Below are positions 43,201 to 55,500 of a stretch of DNA of 64,000 bases, one piece after another. The notes below the pieces were generated by a model. It did no database searches, was not told the DNA's origin, and was given only the letters and a program-made list of their open reading frames with translations. The position numbers and the translations under genes were made by a program. The DNA comes from Massariosphaeria phaeospora. Lineage: Eukaryota; Ascomycota; Dothideomycetes; Pleosporales. The stretch covers positions 186,001 through 250,000 of the forward strand of contig JAADJZ010000024.1 of NCBI GenBank assembly GCA_011032825.1, written 5' to 3'. The stretch's first letter is position 1; every line of letters starts with the position of its first letter.

Positions 43201-43524
43201 AACATAGCATCCAGTCGCCTCCTGGTACCAGCGAAACATGGAGTTGATCGCATGCTGAAGCTCGACGGGATCTGCTTTGTTGATGCAACACGTATCCACC
43301 CAGAAGTACCGCAGGCCGTCCCGCTGAGCCTGTTGTGCGCAGAAGCGGATCTTGTCGAACCCAGCCTTGTCCCGTCCAAGACTTTTTTTGAACTCGTCGA
43401 AGGTGACCTCCTGACCAGGCAGCCAGGTGTGCGAGAGTATAGCGTAGGCGGGCACGTTGCTGGCGCCCATCAAGTCCTCTGTGAGTGTGATTGTGCCGTC
43501 ATGTTGTATCTCAAGCAGTCGCAT
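40265..43524 (-). CDS. HET-NB-ARC-TPR NLR (fungal STAND immune receptor-type protein)
   Basis: Two exons: 43524..42714 and 42648..40265 (GTACGT donor, ccctgtag acceptor), 1064 residues, intact. N-terminal HET domain (about 1-250): AYAILSHTWLPGQEVTFDEF, RYFWVDTCCINKADPVELQH, WFTRGWTLQELLAPRLVSFY. NB-ARC: VGRREEL, Walker A GLGGAGKT (314-321), Walker B region WLLVLDNADD, sensor-like VFTTR, GLPL-like ACLPLAIAQAAAYL. C-terminus: eight tandem 42-residue TPR-like units (724-1059) with core AxRLLEHVVKVRDNTLAETH. HET domains trigger cell death in heterokaryon incompatibility; NB-ARC is the ATP/ADP switch; repeats sense a ligand and aid oligomerisation. Ligand unknown. It lies inside a 265-bp inverted-repeat pair with a dead transposase. 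The last unit ends NRQEPAG stop, so the repeat number may have been cut short. Confidence 0.93.
40283..41290 (-). repeat. Eight 126-bp coding repeats (42-aa TPR-like units)
   Basis: Perfectly phased 126-bp direct repeats in the NLR C-terminus, each LASQHQLGVSYWANGQIEDA followed by VRLLEHVVKVRDNTLAETHP and SR or DR. Differences concentrate at unit positions 6 (H/A/Q), 8 (G/S), 10 (C/S/F), 12 (Q/W/K), 15 (G/R), 31 (R/Q) and 41 (S/D/N). The rest is nearly invariant, even in DNA. High identity implies recent amplification or gene conversion. Confidence 0.95.
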
Positions 43525-44000
43525 TTCGCGATGGAGGAGCTTCGGTCCTCGGTCGCATCAGGCCATGGAAGCGCGACAGCCTGTTAGGCTGTTGGATTGA
43601 TCGTTTGCGCTCTCGCGTACCGCCGTTAAAGTTGATGGGTGCGGGTATGTGCATGTACATACATTGAGAAGAGAGTAGACTGCCTCGCTTTGCTAAGCAT
43701 CAGGGTAGGCTATGATAGGTGTTGACCTGTGGGTGCGCCAGGAAGATGACTGTTGGGCAGGACATGACGTGACTAGAGATAGCCAGCATGCGGCACAGCT
43801 CAAGCCGTCTTGGCATAGCAGGGTGTATAATGCAGACCGCTAAGCGTGCAAAACCCCGCTATGTAAGCGCGTTAAGTCCTCTCGTCAAAACACAAGATCC
43901 TGCCTGTGAATGCGGACAAACTTGGAGTGTATGTAAATAGAGGCTGCACATCATCAAACTTCATCTAGTTCTATTTCATGTGATATGGTATCGTTAAAAC
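43525..44000. promoter_or_regulatory. Promoter region of the NLR gene
   Basis: About 475 bp between the NLR ATG (minus) and the inner edge of the right inverted repeat. No clear TATA box. The leader likely also extends into the inverted repeat. No other gene. Confidence 0.4.
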
Positions 44001-44265
44001 GCTCCGAAGGGGCGATGATCGTGCTTGTTAATGGTAGAGCAGGGGTGCATCGTCGTTGCAGCTTCTGAAGCTGAAGACGAAATGCTAGAAGCAAAGCCAG
44101 TATTTCTGTATTTTCTGTATCGAAGATCTACGGTAGGCGAAGACACGTCTGGAGTGTAGTTCCAGGCTAGCTAAGCTTTTATTAGATAGCGGGGTCGAGT
44201 TGATGGTGCTTGAACGATCTTCGTGGTTCTGCGCGGTGGGATGTTCTAACCCCAGGGAGGGAGGT
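44001..44265 (-). repeat. Right inverted repeat of the 6.6-kb NLR unit
   Basis: Reverse complement starts ACCTCCCTCCCT at 44265, just inside TA (44266-44267), and carries the same ordered blocks as 37624-37889: TAGAACATCCCACCGCG, AGAACCA, ACGATGCACCCCTG (ending at 44040, 225 bp from the edge versus 226 on the left) and CTTCGGAG. Outside the TA no similarity remains. It lies upstream of the NLR start, so it could also act as promoter. Confidence 0.75.
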
Positions 44266-44267
44266 TA

Positions 44268-44974
44268 ATGGAGTGGAGTAAGAGATGGGTTGATGAGGCG
44301 GGAGATCCTCTACTCGTACATGGAGATGGGGCTAGCGCTAGGGCGCCCGGGTAAACAGAGAGCCTTGATGCCATCTAAACTAGATAGCGATAGCTTACCT
44401 AACAACAAAGCACACATGCAGCGCTCTGTCATCTCCGCCCTCAAAGTGCAAAAATAGATTCAAGAAGGCATCTAATGCCCACATTCTCTCAAAGCGACGC
44501 CATCCATTAGACACAAAACATTTTCCCACGTTGATATCCAGGCAGCGACACCACATCCACACGATCCTATCCTATCCCACTCTACCCTATTCTAACGCCT
44601 CATACAAGTTTCAATACAAACCCCAAATCCACGCATCTCAAATGTACCGAGCAGGGGGTTAAATGAACAGCAAAAGGCGAGGACATAAGCCTCAAGTACC
44701 CACGGGATAAGAAACGTATAAGAAATGAAGAACATGGTATAGTACGGAGAAGTCATGACGCCACCTAGATAGCGGAAAGAAAAGAGATATCGACCAGGTC
44801 CGAGCAGGTCGTCCAGCACCATTGACGTCAGGGAGAAGCATGCCTAGTTCGTAGGATGGCATGATTGCATAGATGTTAGATGTACGCGACCAAACCGAAG
44901 CAGATCGCCAATAATGTCGCCTTGACACGGAATCAAGCTGGAATGCAACCACTCCTTCAAGCAAGATGTGTGGT
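44268..44974. other. Intergenic region
   Basis: Between the right inverted repeat and the tea1 stop codon (minus). It should hold the tea1 3' flank. ORFs of 76-90 codons on the minus strand lack any family mark. No gene supported. Confidence 0.4.
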
Positions 44975-47900
44975 TTAGATCATATAGCCACTAGGAGCTG
45001 AGGGAACTGTAGGTGAGGTCATCGAAGGATTGCTCTGGGCTGATGGCTCCTTTGATTCATCCCGAATATATTCGTTTTCGTCCTCGTCCTCCATATCCAT
45101 TCGGTTCCGCCACTGGCCCAGGGAATCACTGAGTTCGTTTTTGTCACTCGTAGGCGTTTGTTCGAAATCGAAACGGTCACTCAGGCGATATGCCCTGTTG
45201 GTTGTCTCCCAGTGGCTCCTAAGTTGGTCTAATTCTGACGCGAGATTGTCGAGCGCCATGGAGTTCCGGGTGGCTGCTGAGTTGGGCGCATTGGCAGCTT
45301 CAGGCGTGCTGGAGCCATCGTTAACGCTATACAAAGACTCGCCGGAGGCAATGCTGTCATGCGCACGATGATGCTTCGCCTCTCCGTTGACGCTGGTGAC
45401 CGGGATTTGCGACTGGCGACGTTGGTTGTCTATCGAAGTCTCAAACTTGTCAAGGAACATCTGCACACGGCTCTCGGCCTCGCGCGCGCGTTCTTCAACT
45501 ACTTTGTGTTCCCGTTGAAGGGCTTCGAGATCGTTCCGATACTGGTCGGCAGAGGCTTCAGCGTCCTTAGCATTGCGTACTGCAACTCCGGCTTCTTCCA
45601 GGACAGAACCCAGTTCTGACTGTACTTTGGTGAGTTCGTGCTCTAGTCGACTGACTGCGGACTTCATTTCTTCCTGCGCCGTGGATACTTCTGCACGAAG
45701 GGCTGCTCGCTCTGCTTCCCATTGGCTGCTCTGAGCTTTGGACGGACCCTGTTTAGCTTTGGAGAGGTCCTCCTCTAGCTCCTTGTTTGTGAGCTTGTAT
45801 CGCTCAAGCTCTTGCTTCATCTTGGAGAGCATCTTCTCAGTACCTCGGAGATATTTCACGGCGGCTTGATGGTCGTTGTGCAGCGTTTGCAGTTTGCCTT
45901 CCCACTCTTTACTGACGTCATGTTCTCGTTGCTCAAAAACAGAACGCAACTCATCATGAGCTTTATTCATGGAGTCGACCTGCTGTTCCAACTCCCGAAC
46001 GCGGTTAAGTTCGGGAGTGCCGAATCGAGAATTGGGGCTGTCCACGACTCTAGATCGACGCGTGTCCACCGGATTGACACCACGTTCCTCAAGAAGGTTC
46101 TTGAGTGTCTTTAACTGAACCTCAAACGCATTGCTCTCAAGTCTGAGGCGTTCGTGTTGCTGGCGAAGATCTGCCTTTTCTGCCTCGGAAGCCTGCATGT
46201 CCCGCATTGCCTGCTGTAGTTGTTTGCGAATAGACAAGCCTTCACGGCTGGATTGTTCCTGATAGGCCTCCAACCCAGCGATTCGTTCCTCTGCGCGTCT
46301 CAACTTTTCGGACGCTTGGTCGGCCGCGGATTGATTTTTGCGAACCATGGAGTTTGCCGCTTCTACCTGTTGTTGAAGGATGGTAACACGCTCGTCCATT
46401 GCCCCGTTGTCATCATCGCCACGATCAGTTATCTGTCCCAGACCTGACAGAACCGCGTCGCGGTGGAGGCGCGCCTCTTGTGAATATTTTTCAGCCAGTT
46501 CCTCGGTGTCTCGGAGCTTATGCGTTGCAGCTTCCAGCTCTGTCGTACGATCTTCATGCTCTGCACGAAGCTGGGTCAGCTTCTGGCGTAGGTTGTCACA
46601 CTGGTACCTTTCATCCTCGAGCTGCTTCTCTAGTAGGGCGCATTTTTCGGAAGATGCTGAGACAGCCTCACGAAGCGAATGGAGAACATTGGCGTTATTC
46701 TTCGATTCCTCCAACAGCTTTGCGTACTTGGCTTTCAGTTCGTTCTTGTCAACCGCTAGAAGGCGAGACGATGCCTCAGCTTCAGCCGCACTTGCCGATG
46801 CTTCTCTTACTTCCCGTTCTGACTCGTGTAGTTCTGCTCGCAAACTCTCACATTCTGCCGCGTTCTTTTGTCTCGAAGAGTTAAGCTCTTGTACACGCCT
46901 CTCAGCTGCGTCCGCGGTGTCCTCTGCCAGCTGCTTTGCCCTTCGTTCACCCTCGAGTTCATGCGCAAGCTTCTCGAGTTTGGCTGAAAGTTCACTTTGA
47001 CCAGCCAATGAAGCAGCTAGTCGTCGGCTGATGTCGTTCACGCGGTCCATATCAGGTGTAGCCGTACTTCGGGTGCCATCAGGTTGGGGGGTGCCACCCT
47101 GGCTTCCTCCACCATGTGCTACTAATTTAGCTTTCGCATATATCGCTTCGCTTATAGCAGCATCGCGTTGTCTCTCAACCTCCGCAATCCTCTTGGCAGC
47201 ATCATCGCCTTGAGATTTGATTGAACTTTGTACACGTTCTAGCTCACTCTTCATCTTAAGTAATGCTTCCAGTAGCGGGCGATCGTCGTCTCCAAATGCA
47301 TCTGGCGTTCGCTCGTCCAATACAGGACTCGTAGTTGACGAAGGATTATACCCCGCGCGACGAGCAAGGGCTAACTCAGATTCGTACCAGGCGATCTGAC
47401 TTTTTGCAGTTTCAAGTTCCCGTATCACGTGGTCGTTCTGTTGTAGGAGGGCCGGCGATGCTCCAACCCCACTATCCACAGGCCGAAGCTCGGGCTCACG
47501 ACTGGGAGCGCGCTGTTGTGTTTCAATTGAACGCCTCGAAGTGACTTGCTCAATACTGTCCAGTGACTGTTGTTGGCGATGAGACCTGGATGTATTCCTA
47601 GAAAGAAGGCTGCCTGATCGCGAGGTATCCAAAGACTCTTTTGGTTGTTGGCTAACGGCGTCGGACGCTTTCCTCAACATATTCGTTGGCTTCTCGGCGA
47701 AGTGTGCTTCGTTGGTGGACGGACTTCCCTTCGTACTTGGCGACAAGTTCTCTCTATCGAACGAAGCAGCCCGCGTGTCCACAGCAGGGCCGTACCCTCG
47801 CTCGTTTTTGGTTGGGGTTTTGCTTCGAGCGTTGTTGGTCAGCACAGGCGGAGGGCCATTTGGTCTTGGTTGTGGAGGTTGTTGAAGGGGCGGAGGGCCA

Positions 47901-49668
47901 GATGGCGCTTGTCCTGTCGCAGCTCGGGGTAGCCGAGACCCTGCAGCTCCGATACCATTCGCAATCGCGTCCTGTGCTCTCTGATGTTGTGGGGTTCCAG
48001 TCATGGCGCTTTCACGCATTGGCGATGAGCCCGGTTTTCCCGAGGGGATGTGGATTTTCTCGCTACTCATCTTTCTGGGAGCGTTTGTGGGCTGCTGTTG
48101 CTGTGTAGGCGCAGTCTCATTCGGGGGATACCTGATCTTAGATGTGTCCAGAATGTAGGAAAGACTCAGTTCGTTCTTGTCGCTAGCGGTCGAACTTGGC
48201 TCTCCAGCAAGTACAATGACGTGTTTGCCGAAGGCCGTCATGCTGTGGCCTGATCGTGGTGACGGGGATTGGCCCATATTCTGGAACATGTACCATCGAC
48301 GAGACGTTATCCGGAACGCAGCAAGATCCCCTAGGTCAACGCCTTCTTGTGTCCTGCCCCCAAAAATGTACATGGTGTCGTTAACAAGAGTGGCAGAATG
48401 GCCTTCGCGTGCAACCGGTATATACCCTATGCAATCCAATTCGGTCCAAGCGTTTGTTCGTGGTTCGTAAGTCCAAACGTCGTTGAACCATGTAAGACCG
48501 TCGGTACCACCAAAACTGTGATACCATCGTCAGTAGGGGTAAGGATGCCTGCGACCCACGCTAGACTTACAGATAGAGCTTATCGTTCCAGGTGACAACA
48601 GAATGGTTCGTTCGCGCCGGAGGTGACCGGCCCTGTGGAGAGGATAGAGCTCCATCTTTTGTATTGGGTTGCAGAACTTCCCACCGGCTGGCTGACGACT
48701 GAAGTGAATTCAAATCGAAGGCCACCAAGTCGTTGAAAAAGAAACCCTCAACCTGTCCACCAAATATATATATTTTAGAACCTAAAATGTTCAGTGTATG
48801 TCCATATCGTCCGGTCGGCCTTGGGCCTTGGGGTAAAGCCCGCGACCAATGTTTCGTTGCTGTACACAGTTAACAAGTGCACAGTCAAGAATAGTTGCAC
48901 AACCCACAAGTATTCAGCAGGTACAACGTGTCATCGAGATCATCATTGTCATCCAGTTTAGTGTCACCGCCGAAGACAATGAATGCATTGCCGACGAGCA
49001 GACTAGCGTGGCCAACTCGAGGCCCGGGACCGTCGCCGGTAGTCGAGATGGGGTAGCAACCCAAGCTGCCGTTGCCCATCTCGGTCAACCATAGATCGCC
49101 CTTGACGGTGCTACCGCCGACAAGACCACCCATAATATAGATGACACCATCTTTAGAAGCGGTCGCATTGATAGCTGCGCCGTAACGCGGGAATGGGTTT
49201 GCGCTTGTGGTGAAGTTCAAGCGCCGCGAGGACCAGGGATAGGGTGAGTTTTGAGGTTGCGGGTTCTGCGTGTTCCTAGGGTTCTGCGCTATACTGTCAG
49301 CATTCAGTAGTGGGCGACGTGGTCGTCGGGAATGGCGCATGTGCAAGAGGGAAGCGCACCTGAAAGTCCGATTCCGCCCTGTCCCTCAACGTCAACGACG
49401 TCTTTGGCTCGGGGCTTGTTGTGGTTCCCGGGTTTTGCAACGAGTTTAGTGAGTTGTTCACACTGGTTCCCGGTGTAGGGGTCTGCGACTGCGACTGCGA
49501 CTGCGGTTGCGAACCAGCAGCGCGGGCCTTCTCAGGCTCTCGTGCGCCTGCTCCATTGGCCGTGGGTATCTGCGAGCCCTGTCCATGCGACGACGAGATG
49601 TCCCTCGAGGCCGGTGGAAGCGCAGTGCTCGGCTGCTGCTTATTCTTCTTCCCGAAGAGAAACGACAT
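44975..49668 (-). CDS. tea1: Tea1-like kelch-repeat cell-end marker with long coiled coil
   Basis: Four exons: 49668..49360, 49283..48908, 48859..48571 and 48515..44975, 1504 residues. It starts MSFLFGKKNKQQPSTALPPA, then a disordered Ser/Gln/Pro stretch. Kelch repeats follow (about 110-400): FPRYGAAINATASKDGVIYI, GPGPRVGHASLLVGNAFIVF, RPTGRYGHTLNILGSKIYIF, PPARTNHSVVTWNDKLYLFG, REGHSATLVNDTMYIFGG, PRSGHSMTAF; the GG pairs and R..H patterns give a six-blade propeller. A Pro/Ser/Gln linker leads to about 800 residues of coiled coil (ARAAREVSTAQEEM-type heptads, many Glu/Gln/Lys/Arg). In fission yeast Tea1 (TeaA/KelA in moulds) rides microtubule plus ends and marks growth sites. The tail ends ..SAPSGYMI. 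Splices fall inside the propeller, as usual in the family. Confidence 0.88.
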
Positions 49669-51026
49669 GGTGGTGAGCGCGCCGGCTGCAGGCGAAGACG
49701 AGGTAACGGGTGCTGGTCAAGCACGCATTCGGTCGCCAATCGGTCGTGGAGAAGACTTGGGCGTATGCGGGCGTGGATGCGCAGGAGAGCGAGGGCGGGC
49801 CCGGGGGCTGGAGAATGGATGCGGCGGCTGGTCAAGGTGCAGGAGGAGGCTCAAGCGGGACAGCGATCGTCAAGCGGCATCAGCATGTCTCATGTGAGCC
49901 CGTCGAAGGTGGAGTCGTGGACGGGAGCGCGGGAGATGGCAGCGGGCTGCTGCTGGTACGACTAGAGGGAGGAGTCGTGATGGCTTGTGGAAAGTTTTGG
50001 GGTTGGAGAACGAGCGGAGTCCCTTGGCAACGAGGCGGCAAGGCGCGACTCAAAACGGGACGACGAGACACGGGTGACAAAACAGGCCGGCGGGGGAGGC
50101 GAGCGGAGATGTGCAGGACGGCGGAAGCGTTGCGGAAGCGCTTGCTGCTCGCCGGCGCTCAGGTGCTGCTGCTCTGCAATATTTGTCCACGATGCGCGTC
50201 CTGAGTCTTGATGCACCTGTCGTCGCTGTCGGATTCGACAACCCCTTCGCCTGGCCGCGCCTCACACCAACGACCAGCGACGAGCGCCCAGCGACGAGAG
50301 CGCCCCCTGAGCTTCGGCTGTAGATCAGCCGCTAGCATGCAACGCGCCGCAATTAAACTGGGCATCTCGTCCTGTTCCGTGTCCACTCGCGGTCATCGGA
50401 CATTATCCATCGACGGACTGCTTTATCAGATGTATATATCTCTCTATGTCCAGTTGCAATTTACACTGTAGTCGGGGCGAGAGGTACAGCTTGCAAGACG
50501 CTCTGATCGAACTTGTGCGCGTGGTCCCCTCTCCGTCAAAGCGTAGGCCACACGTACAAGTAGGTAGGTACATATATATATGTATGCAGTGCCCCGAGGC
50601 GAGCTGGTGTGCCCACGCGGAGGGTGTCGAGGACTGCAGCTACAGTCCACTTAGGCACTGCACTGAGCTACTGCGAACTCACAAGTCCCCCACACTATTA
50701 CGATTTTTGCCTGATGGAGCCACCGCTGGATTTCCCCAGATTAGCCAGTCACGTGTTTCTCTCTAGCCCCCGGGGCCGGCGCCCACCGCCTGTCGCATTG
50801 CATCGGCGCTACCTAGGGACCGACGTGCTAGGCAAAGTCGAGCGCGAACCTCACAAATAGAGTCACCGCGACGTGTGCTCTCACCCAGCCGTCGACCGCC
50901 CACACTGCCCTTCTCCTCGCACTCACCAGTGCCCTCAGCCCGCTAACCCCGCCAACGCGTTGACACCAAAAGCCTCGTCATGGGCGCGACCTCGAAGCTA
51001 CTCACGGCAGCTCGCGCCCGCGCAAC
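49669..51026. promoter_or_regulatory. Divergent promoter region of tea1 and kog1
   Basis: 1.36 kb, GC-rich, between two head-to-head genes. The first 500 bp on the tea1 side are strongly purine/pyrimidine-biased, which creates long overlapping ORFs without conserved content. An AT run (catatatatatgtatg) lies near 50571-50586. No separate gene supported. Confidence 0.45.
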
Positions 51027-54000
51027 ATGAAAACCGTCCACGAACTGCCTTTCGTCGGCGGCCACTCGCAACCACAACCACAATCACAACCACTGCAACA
51101 GCCACAATCGCAATCACACTCACAAGCCCCCGTTCCGCCTGCACCTACTTCAGCAACCATGGACGCCGTCGGGGAGGCGTCGTCAGCGCCGCACCAAGCT
51201 CACAATGCCCAAGAAACGCCGTCCTCGCGCCCGAGTACAGCCACCCACCCGGAGACCAGCCATACTGCTGCCCCCATGAATGGACATATGTCGCGCCCAG
51301 CTAGCGCTTCTGCTGGACGGCCTCTTCTACAACGGGCGAAGAGCGACTTTGGGCCGCGCCATCCCGAGCGTTCCTCAGAGACCGCCGAGGAAGTGAGCAG
51401 CGTTGAGGGCCATTTCAAGATCCGCCACGGCTGGGACGACCAGCTCAACTCGGAGGAGTACAACCATCTTCTAACCTCGACATTTTTCATGTACTACACC
51501 GACAAGCGGCACGAGACCGGCGGCATCCCAAAGGACGAGGACAGCGCATATCCTCTCCAGGAGTGGCGTATGCGCGACCGGCTCAAGACTGTATCTGCAG
51601 TCCTTGCGCTGTGTCTGAACATTGGTGTGGACCCTCCTGATGTTATCAAAACGAACCCATGTGCCAAGGAAGAATGCTGGATCGACCCGTCCATAACGTC
51701 ACAGACCCCCGGGCACACCCCGATGAACCAGATCGGCAAGGCTCTACAGACACAGTATGAACAGCTGAGTATGCGTACGCGGTATAAGCTACTACTTGAT
51801 CCTACCACCGACGAGTCGAGGAAATACACCACCACACTACGAAAGAATGCTCGCAATGAGCGAGTATTATTTCACTACAACGGTCACGGTGTCCCCAAGC
51901 CAACATCGTCTGGCGAAATCTGGGTCTTCAATCGGAATTACACTCAGTATATTCCCTTGTCTCTCTACGATCTCCAGACCTGGCTCGGGGCTCCCAGCCT
52001 TTTTGTGTATGACTGTTCGGATGCGGGCTTGATCATCAGCAACTTCAACAAGTTCGCCGAGAAGCATCAGAGTGAGTTTGAAGAGGCGCGCCGTCGAGAC
52101 TCTAATGTAGAGTATGTGGACTTTAGCGACTGCATTCATTTAGCCGCATGTCGGGAGAGAGAATCACTTCCTACAAACCCGGAGTTACCGGCAGACATCT
52201 TTACCTCATGTTTGACCGACCCGATCACAATGGCTGTCCGGTTCTTCATCCTCCAAAACCCTTTGCCTACCAACGTCAAGATCAGCGACGCACACAACAT
52301 ACCCGGAAAAGTCTCAGAGCGGCGGACACCCATCGGAGAGCTGAATTGGATATTCACCGCGATAACCGACACCATCGCCTGGAATTCATTATCCAAACCC
52401 TTGTTTAAGAAACTATTTCGCCAGGATCTGATGGTTGCGGCTCTATTTCGTAACTTCCTCCTGGCACAGCGAATCATGAGGGTCTACCACTGCCATCCAG
52501 TTTGCCACCCGGAAATTCCTCAGACTCATGACCATCCTCTTTGGCGTAGCTGGGATCTGGCGGTAGAGTTAATTCTGGCTCAACTACCCGATCTACAGGC
52601 CGAGGCGCGTGGAGAGAAAGAGTATGCCTACAAACACTCCGATTTTTTCTCGGAGCAATTGACCGCGTTCGAGGTATACTTGACACAGGGTGCCGTTGAG
52701 CAAAAGATTCCGGAGCAGCTTCCGATCGTACTCCAGGTTCTTCTTAGCCAGGTCCACCGGCTTCGGGCGCTCATTCTCCTGTCTCGATTTCTAGACCTCG
52801 GTCCCTGGGCAGTCAACCTAGCGCTCAGCATCGGCATATTTCCGTATGTTCTCAAGCTTTTGCAGTCGCAAGCAGGTGAACTGAAGCCTGTAATGGTTTT
52901 CATATGGGCTCGCATCCTAGCAGTCGATCAATCCTGCCAGGCTGATCTCTTGAAAGACAATGGTTACCAGTATTTTATCAACATACTCAACCCTAGTTCT
53001 GGTTCGTGCTCTAAATCCCATTTGCTAGTGACGCCTCCAACTTACATCATTCCAGGTATACCGATCCAAAACGCCAGTGAACATCGAGCGATGTGCGCAT
53101 TCATCGTTGCTATGTTCTGCAAAGACTACAATCAAGGACAGCGTGCTTCCTTGAGCTCAGAATTGGTCGACAGTTGCTTAGACCATCTTAAAGATATGCA
53201 GAATCCTCTGTTAAGACAATGGTCCTGTCTCTGTCTGAGTAAGCTGTGGATCAATTACGAGGAGGCAAAGTGGGTAGGTATCCGCTGCATGGCTCACGAG
53301 CGACTGTGTGAGTTGGTTTTTGACCCAGTTGCCGAAGTCAGAGCTGCCATGCTTTATGCTATCACAGCTTTCCTAGGCATTCGGGATGTAACAGCGCAGG
53401 TTGCAACAATTGAAGAATCAATTGCGTCTATGGTTCTTGTCATGACCACGGATGGGAATAGCATGGTCCGACGGGAGTTGCTTATATTCTTCTCGACGTT
53501 CGTTTTCCGGTACAAGACTCGATTCATCGTTGCCACATTCGAACATTTTTCAGAAGAAGCGAACAGCGATCTCTACTCCAAGTTAGAGGAGAGGAACGGC
53601 GATGGTCTGTATATGAAGGTACGATCTTCAGTGTCCGGAAATACCTCTCTACCCAACGCCTGTTCCCAGAATACCATCTACGCGGCTATATGGAAGGAGA
53701 TGTTGGTGATGTCAGTAGACCCTCATCCTGAAATAGCAAGGGATGCTGGAATCGTCGTCGATTATGTCCTCGTCGCGCTCCTGGAGTCTTCTCTTGGCAA
53801 ATTCGTCCAACCGCAAATCGATGAGGTTGTGAAGAAGAGTCCAGTTACCCGACCTAACCGTCGCACCGCGGAGACGAGACCGGCACCAGCACCTTCCACG
53901 CCCCCCACACCTTCGAAAGAGTCGAGTTATCTCTCTCTATTTGGTGGTCTCCGTCGGACAGGAAGCGTTGCGGCTTCGCTGAAGACATTGTGGGGTACTT

Positions 54001-55500
54001 CGGATTCACCAACCTCGCCACAGAAGAGTCCCGGACGGGCGAAAGTTGAAGACCTACATGCACCACCTGGCGACTCGCGGCCCCGCACACCTGAGAGGTA
54101 CCATGTTGAGGAAGAGCCGAAAACCAGAGGCTTCGTGGCTCGAGGTCTTGCGAAGGATCCCGAGCTGCCTCTCAGGAGTAGGTTCTACGAATGGTCTGTG
54201 GAATATTTCCGTGAGCCACAAATGAAACCCACGGAGGCGGATGAGCCTGGTAGCACGGACTACAATGGTAGACTCTGGAGACGGAACCGCAATGATAAAA
54301 TCATTGCTGAGACGCAGCCTTTGAAGGAAGTAGCCATGTCGAACCGGTGGGATGTGCCTCGTGGATACTTTGACAACCTCAGCCAGCCCATGAAAATGTG
54401 CTTCCACCAGTTCGAAGACCATCTCGTTGTAACGGACAATCGCGACACGGTCAATGTGATTGACTATTCCCGATCTGCAAACAGAATCAACTGTTTCTCG
54501 AACGGAAATCCAACGGACTCGAAAATAACCGAAGTGCGACTTATCAACGAAGACGACCAAGCTCTTCTTATGACGGGCTCCTCAGATGGAGTCATCAAGA
54601 TTTTCCGAAACTACGATACCAAAGGCAAGACGGAGCTCGTGACCGCTTTCCGTGCCCTGACAGATCTTGTTCCAAGTAATAGGAACGCAGGTCTCGTCTT
54701 TGATTGGCAGCAAGGTAGAGGCCTGGTGTTAGTCGCCGGAGACGTTAGACTTATCCGCGTGTGGAACGCAGGCACCGAGATCTGCACAAGTGTAAGCGGA
54801 GAAAGCGTGCATTACATGCGGCACTGCTGACATACAGCATAGGACATCCCCGCTAGATCAGGTTCTTGCATCACGTCATTGACGTCGGACCAAGTCGAAG
54901 GCGATGTGTTCGCTGCAGGGTTCGGTGATGGCGCCGTGCGTGTCTACGACCAACGCCAGAAACCTGCAACGGCCATGGTCAAGGTGTGGAAAGAGCATAC
55001 GCAATGGGTCACAAACGTACATCTGCAGCGAGGTGGTCAACGCGAGCTCGTGAGTGCGTGCCGAAGTGGCGAGGTCAAGTTGTGGGATATTCGTATGGAC
55101 AAGAGCGTGAAGACTATACAGGCTACCTCGGACACTCTGCGGACTCTGAGTGTCCACGAGCATGCTCCTGTCTTTGCGCTGTATGTATCTGCAGTCTATA
55201 CTGCTCTGTTCATGCTAACAGTACTATAGTGGTACTCAAAGACATCGTGTCAAGATCTTCAACATCAACAACGGCCAGGTGGTCTCACACTTCGAGCCTT
55301 ACTCGGGATTTCTACGCGATCGCTCAGCACCTATTGCGGCCACTGCGTTCCACCCGCATCGACTGATGGTCGCGGCTGCTGCCCTGCATGACAACCACGT
55401 CAACATATTTGGTTGCCATGAGCCGAAGAACGCAGCGGCCAGGACGGTCAAAGTCTGGGATGGCAACGCATCGGTCAACCGATCCTCTACTTTCACATAG
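51027..55500 (+). CDS. KOG1: Kog1/Raptor, TORC1 scaffold subunit
   Basis: Five exons: 51027..53001, 53056..53618, 53670..54791, 54843..55180 and 55230..55500, 1422 residues. A Gln/Ser/Pro-rich N-terminus precedes the Raptor N-terminal caspase-like region: WRMRDRLKTVSAVLALCLNI, DPPDVIKTNPCAKEECWIDP, RVLFHYNGHGVPKPTSSGEI and PSLFVYDCSDAGLI. HEAT repeats follow (LDLGPWAVNLALSIGIFPYV, NPSSGIPIQNASEHRAMCAF, PLLRQWSCLCLSKLWINYEE). A disordered loop (about 930-1040) leads to a C-terminal WD40 propeller (SSDGVIKIFRNYDTKGKTEL, SACRSGEVKLWDIRMDKSVK). Raptor brings substrates to TOR kinase in nutrient signalling. Introns 1 (54 bp) and 2 (51 bp) are in-frame and stop-free; splicing them restores the family's NPSSGIPIQNASEH and YMK|NTIYAAIWKEML. 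An ATG at 51160 has better context and is a possible alternative start. Confidence 0.95.

Noticed and set aside
49421..50204. Several plus-strand ORFs of about 150 codons upstream of KOG1
   Set aside because: Purine-biased sequence antisense to or upstream of tea1; overlapping frames are all open and none has conserved content.
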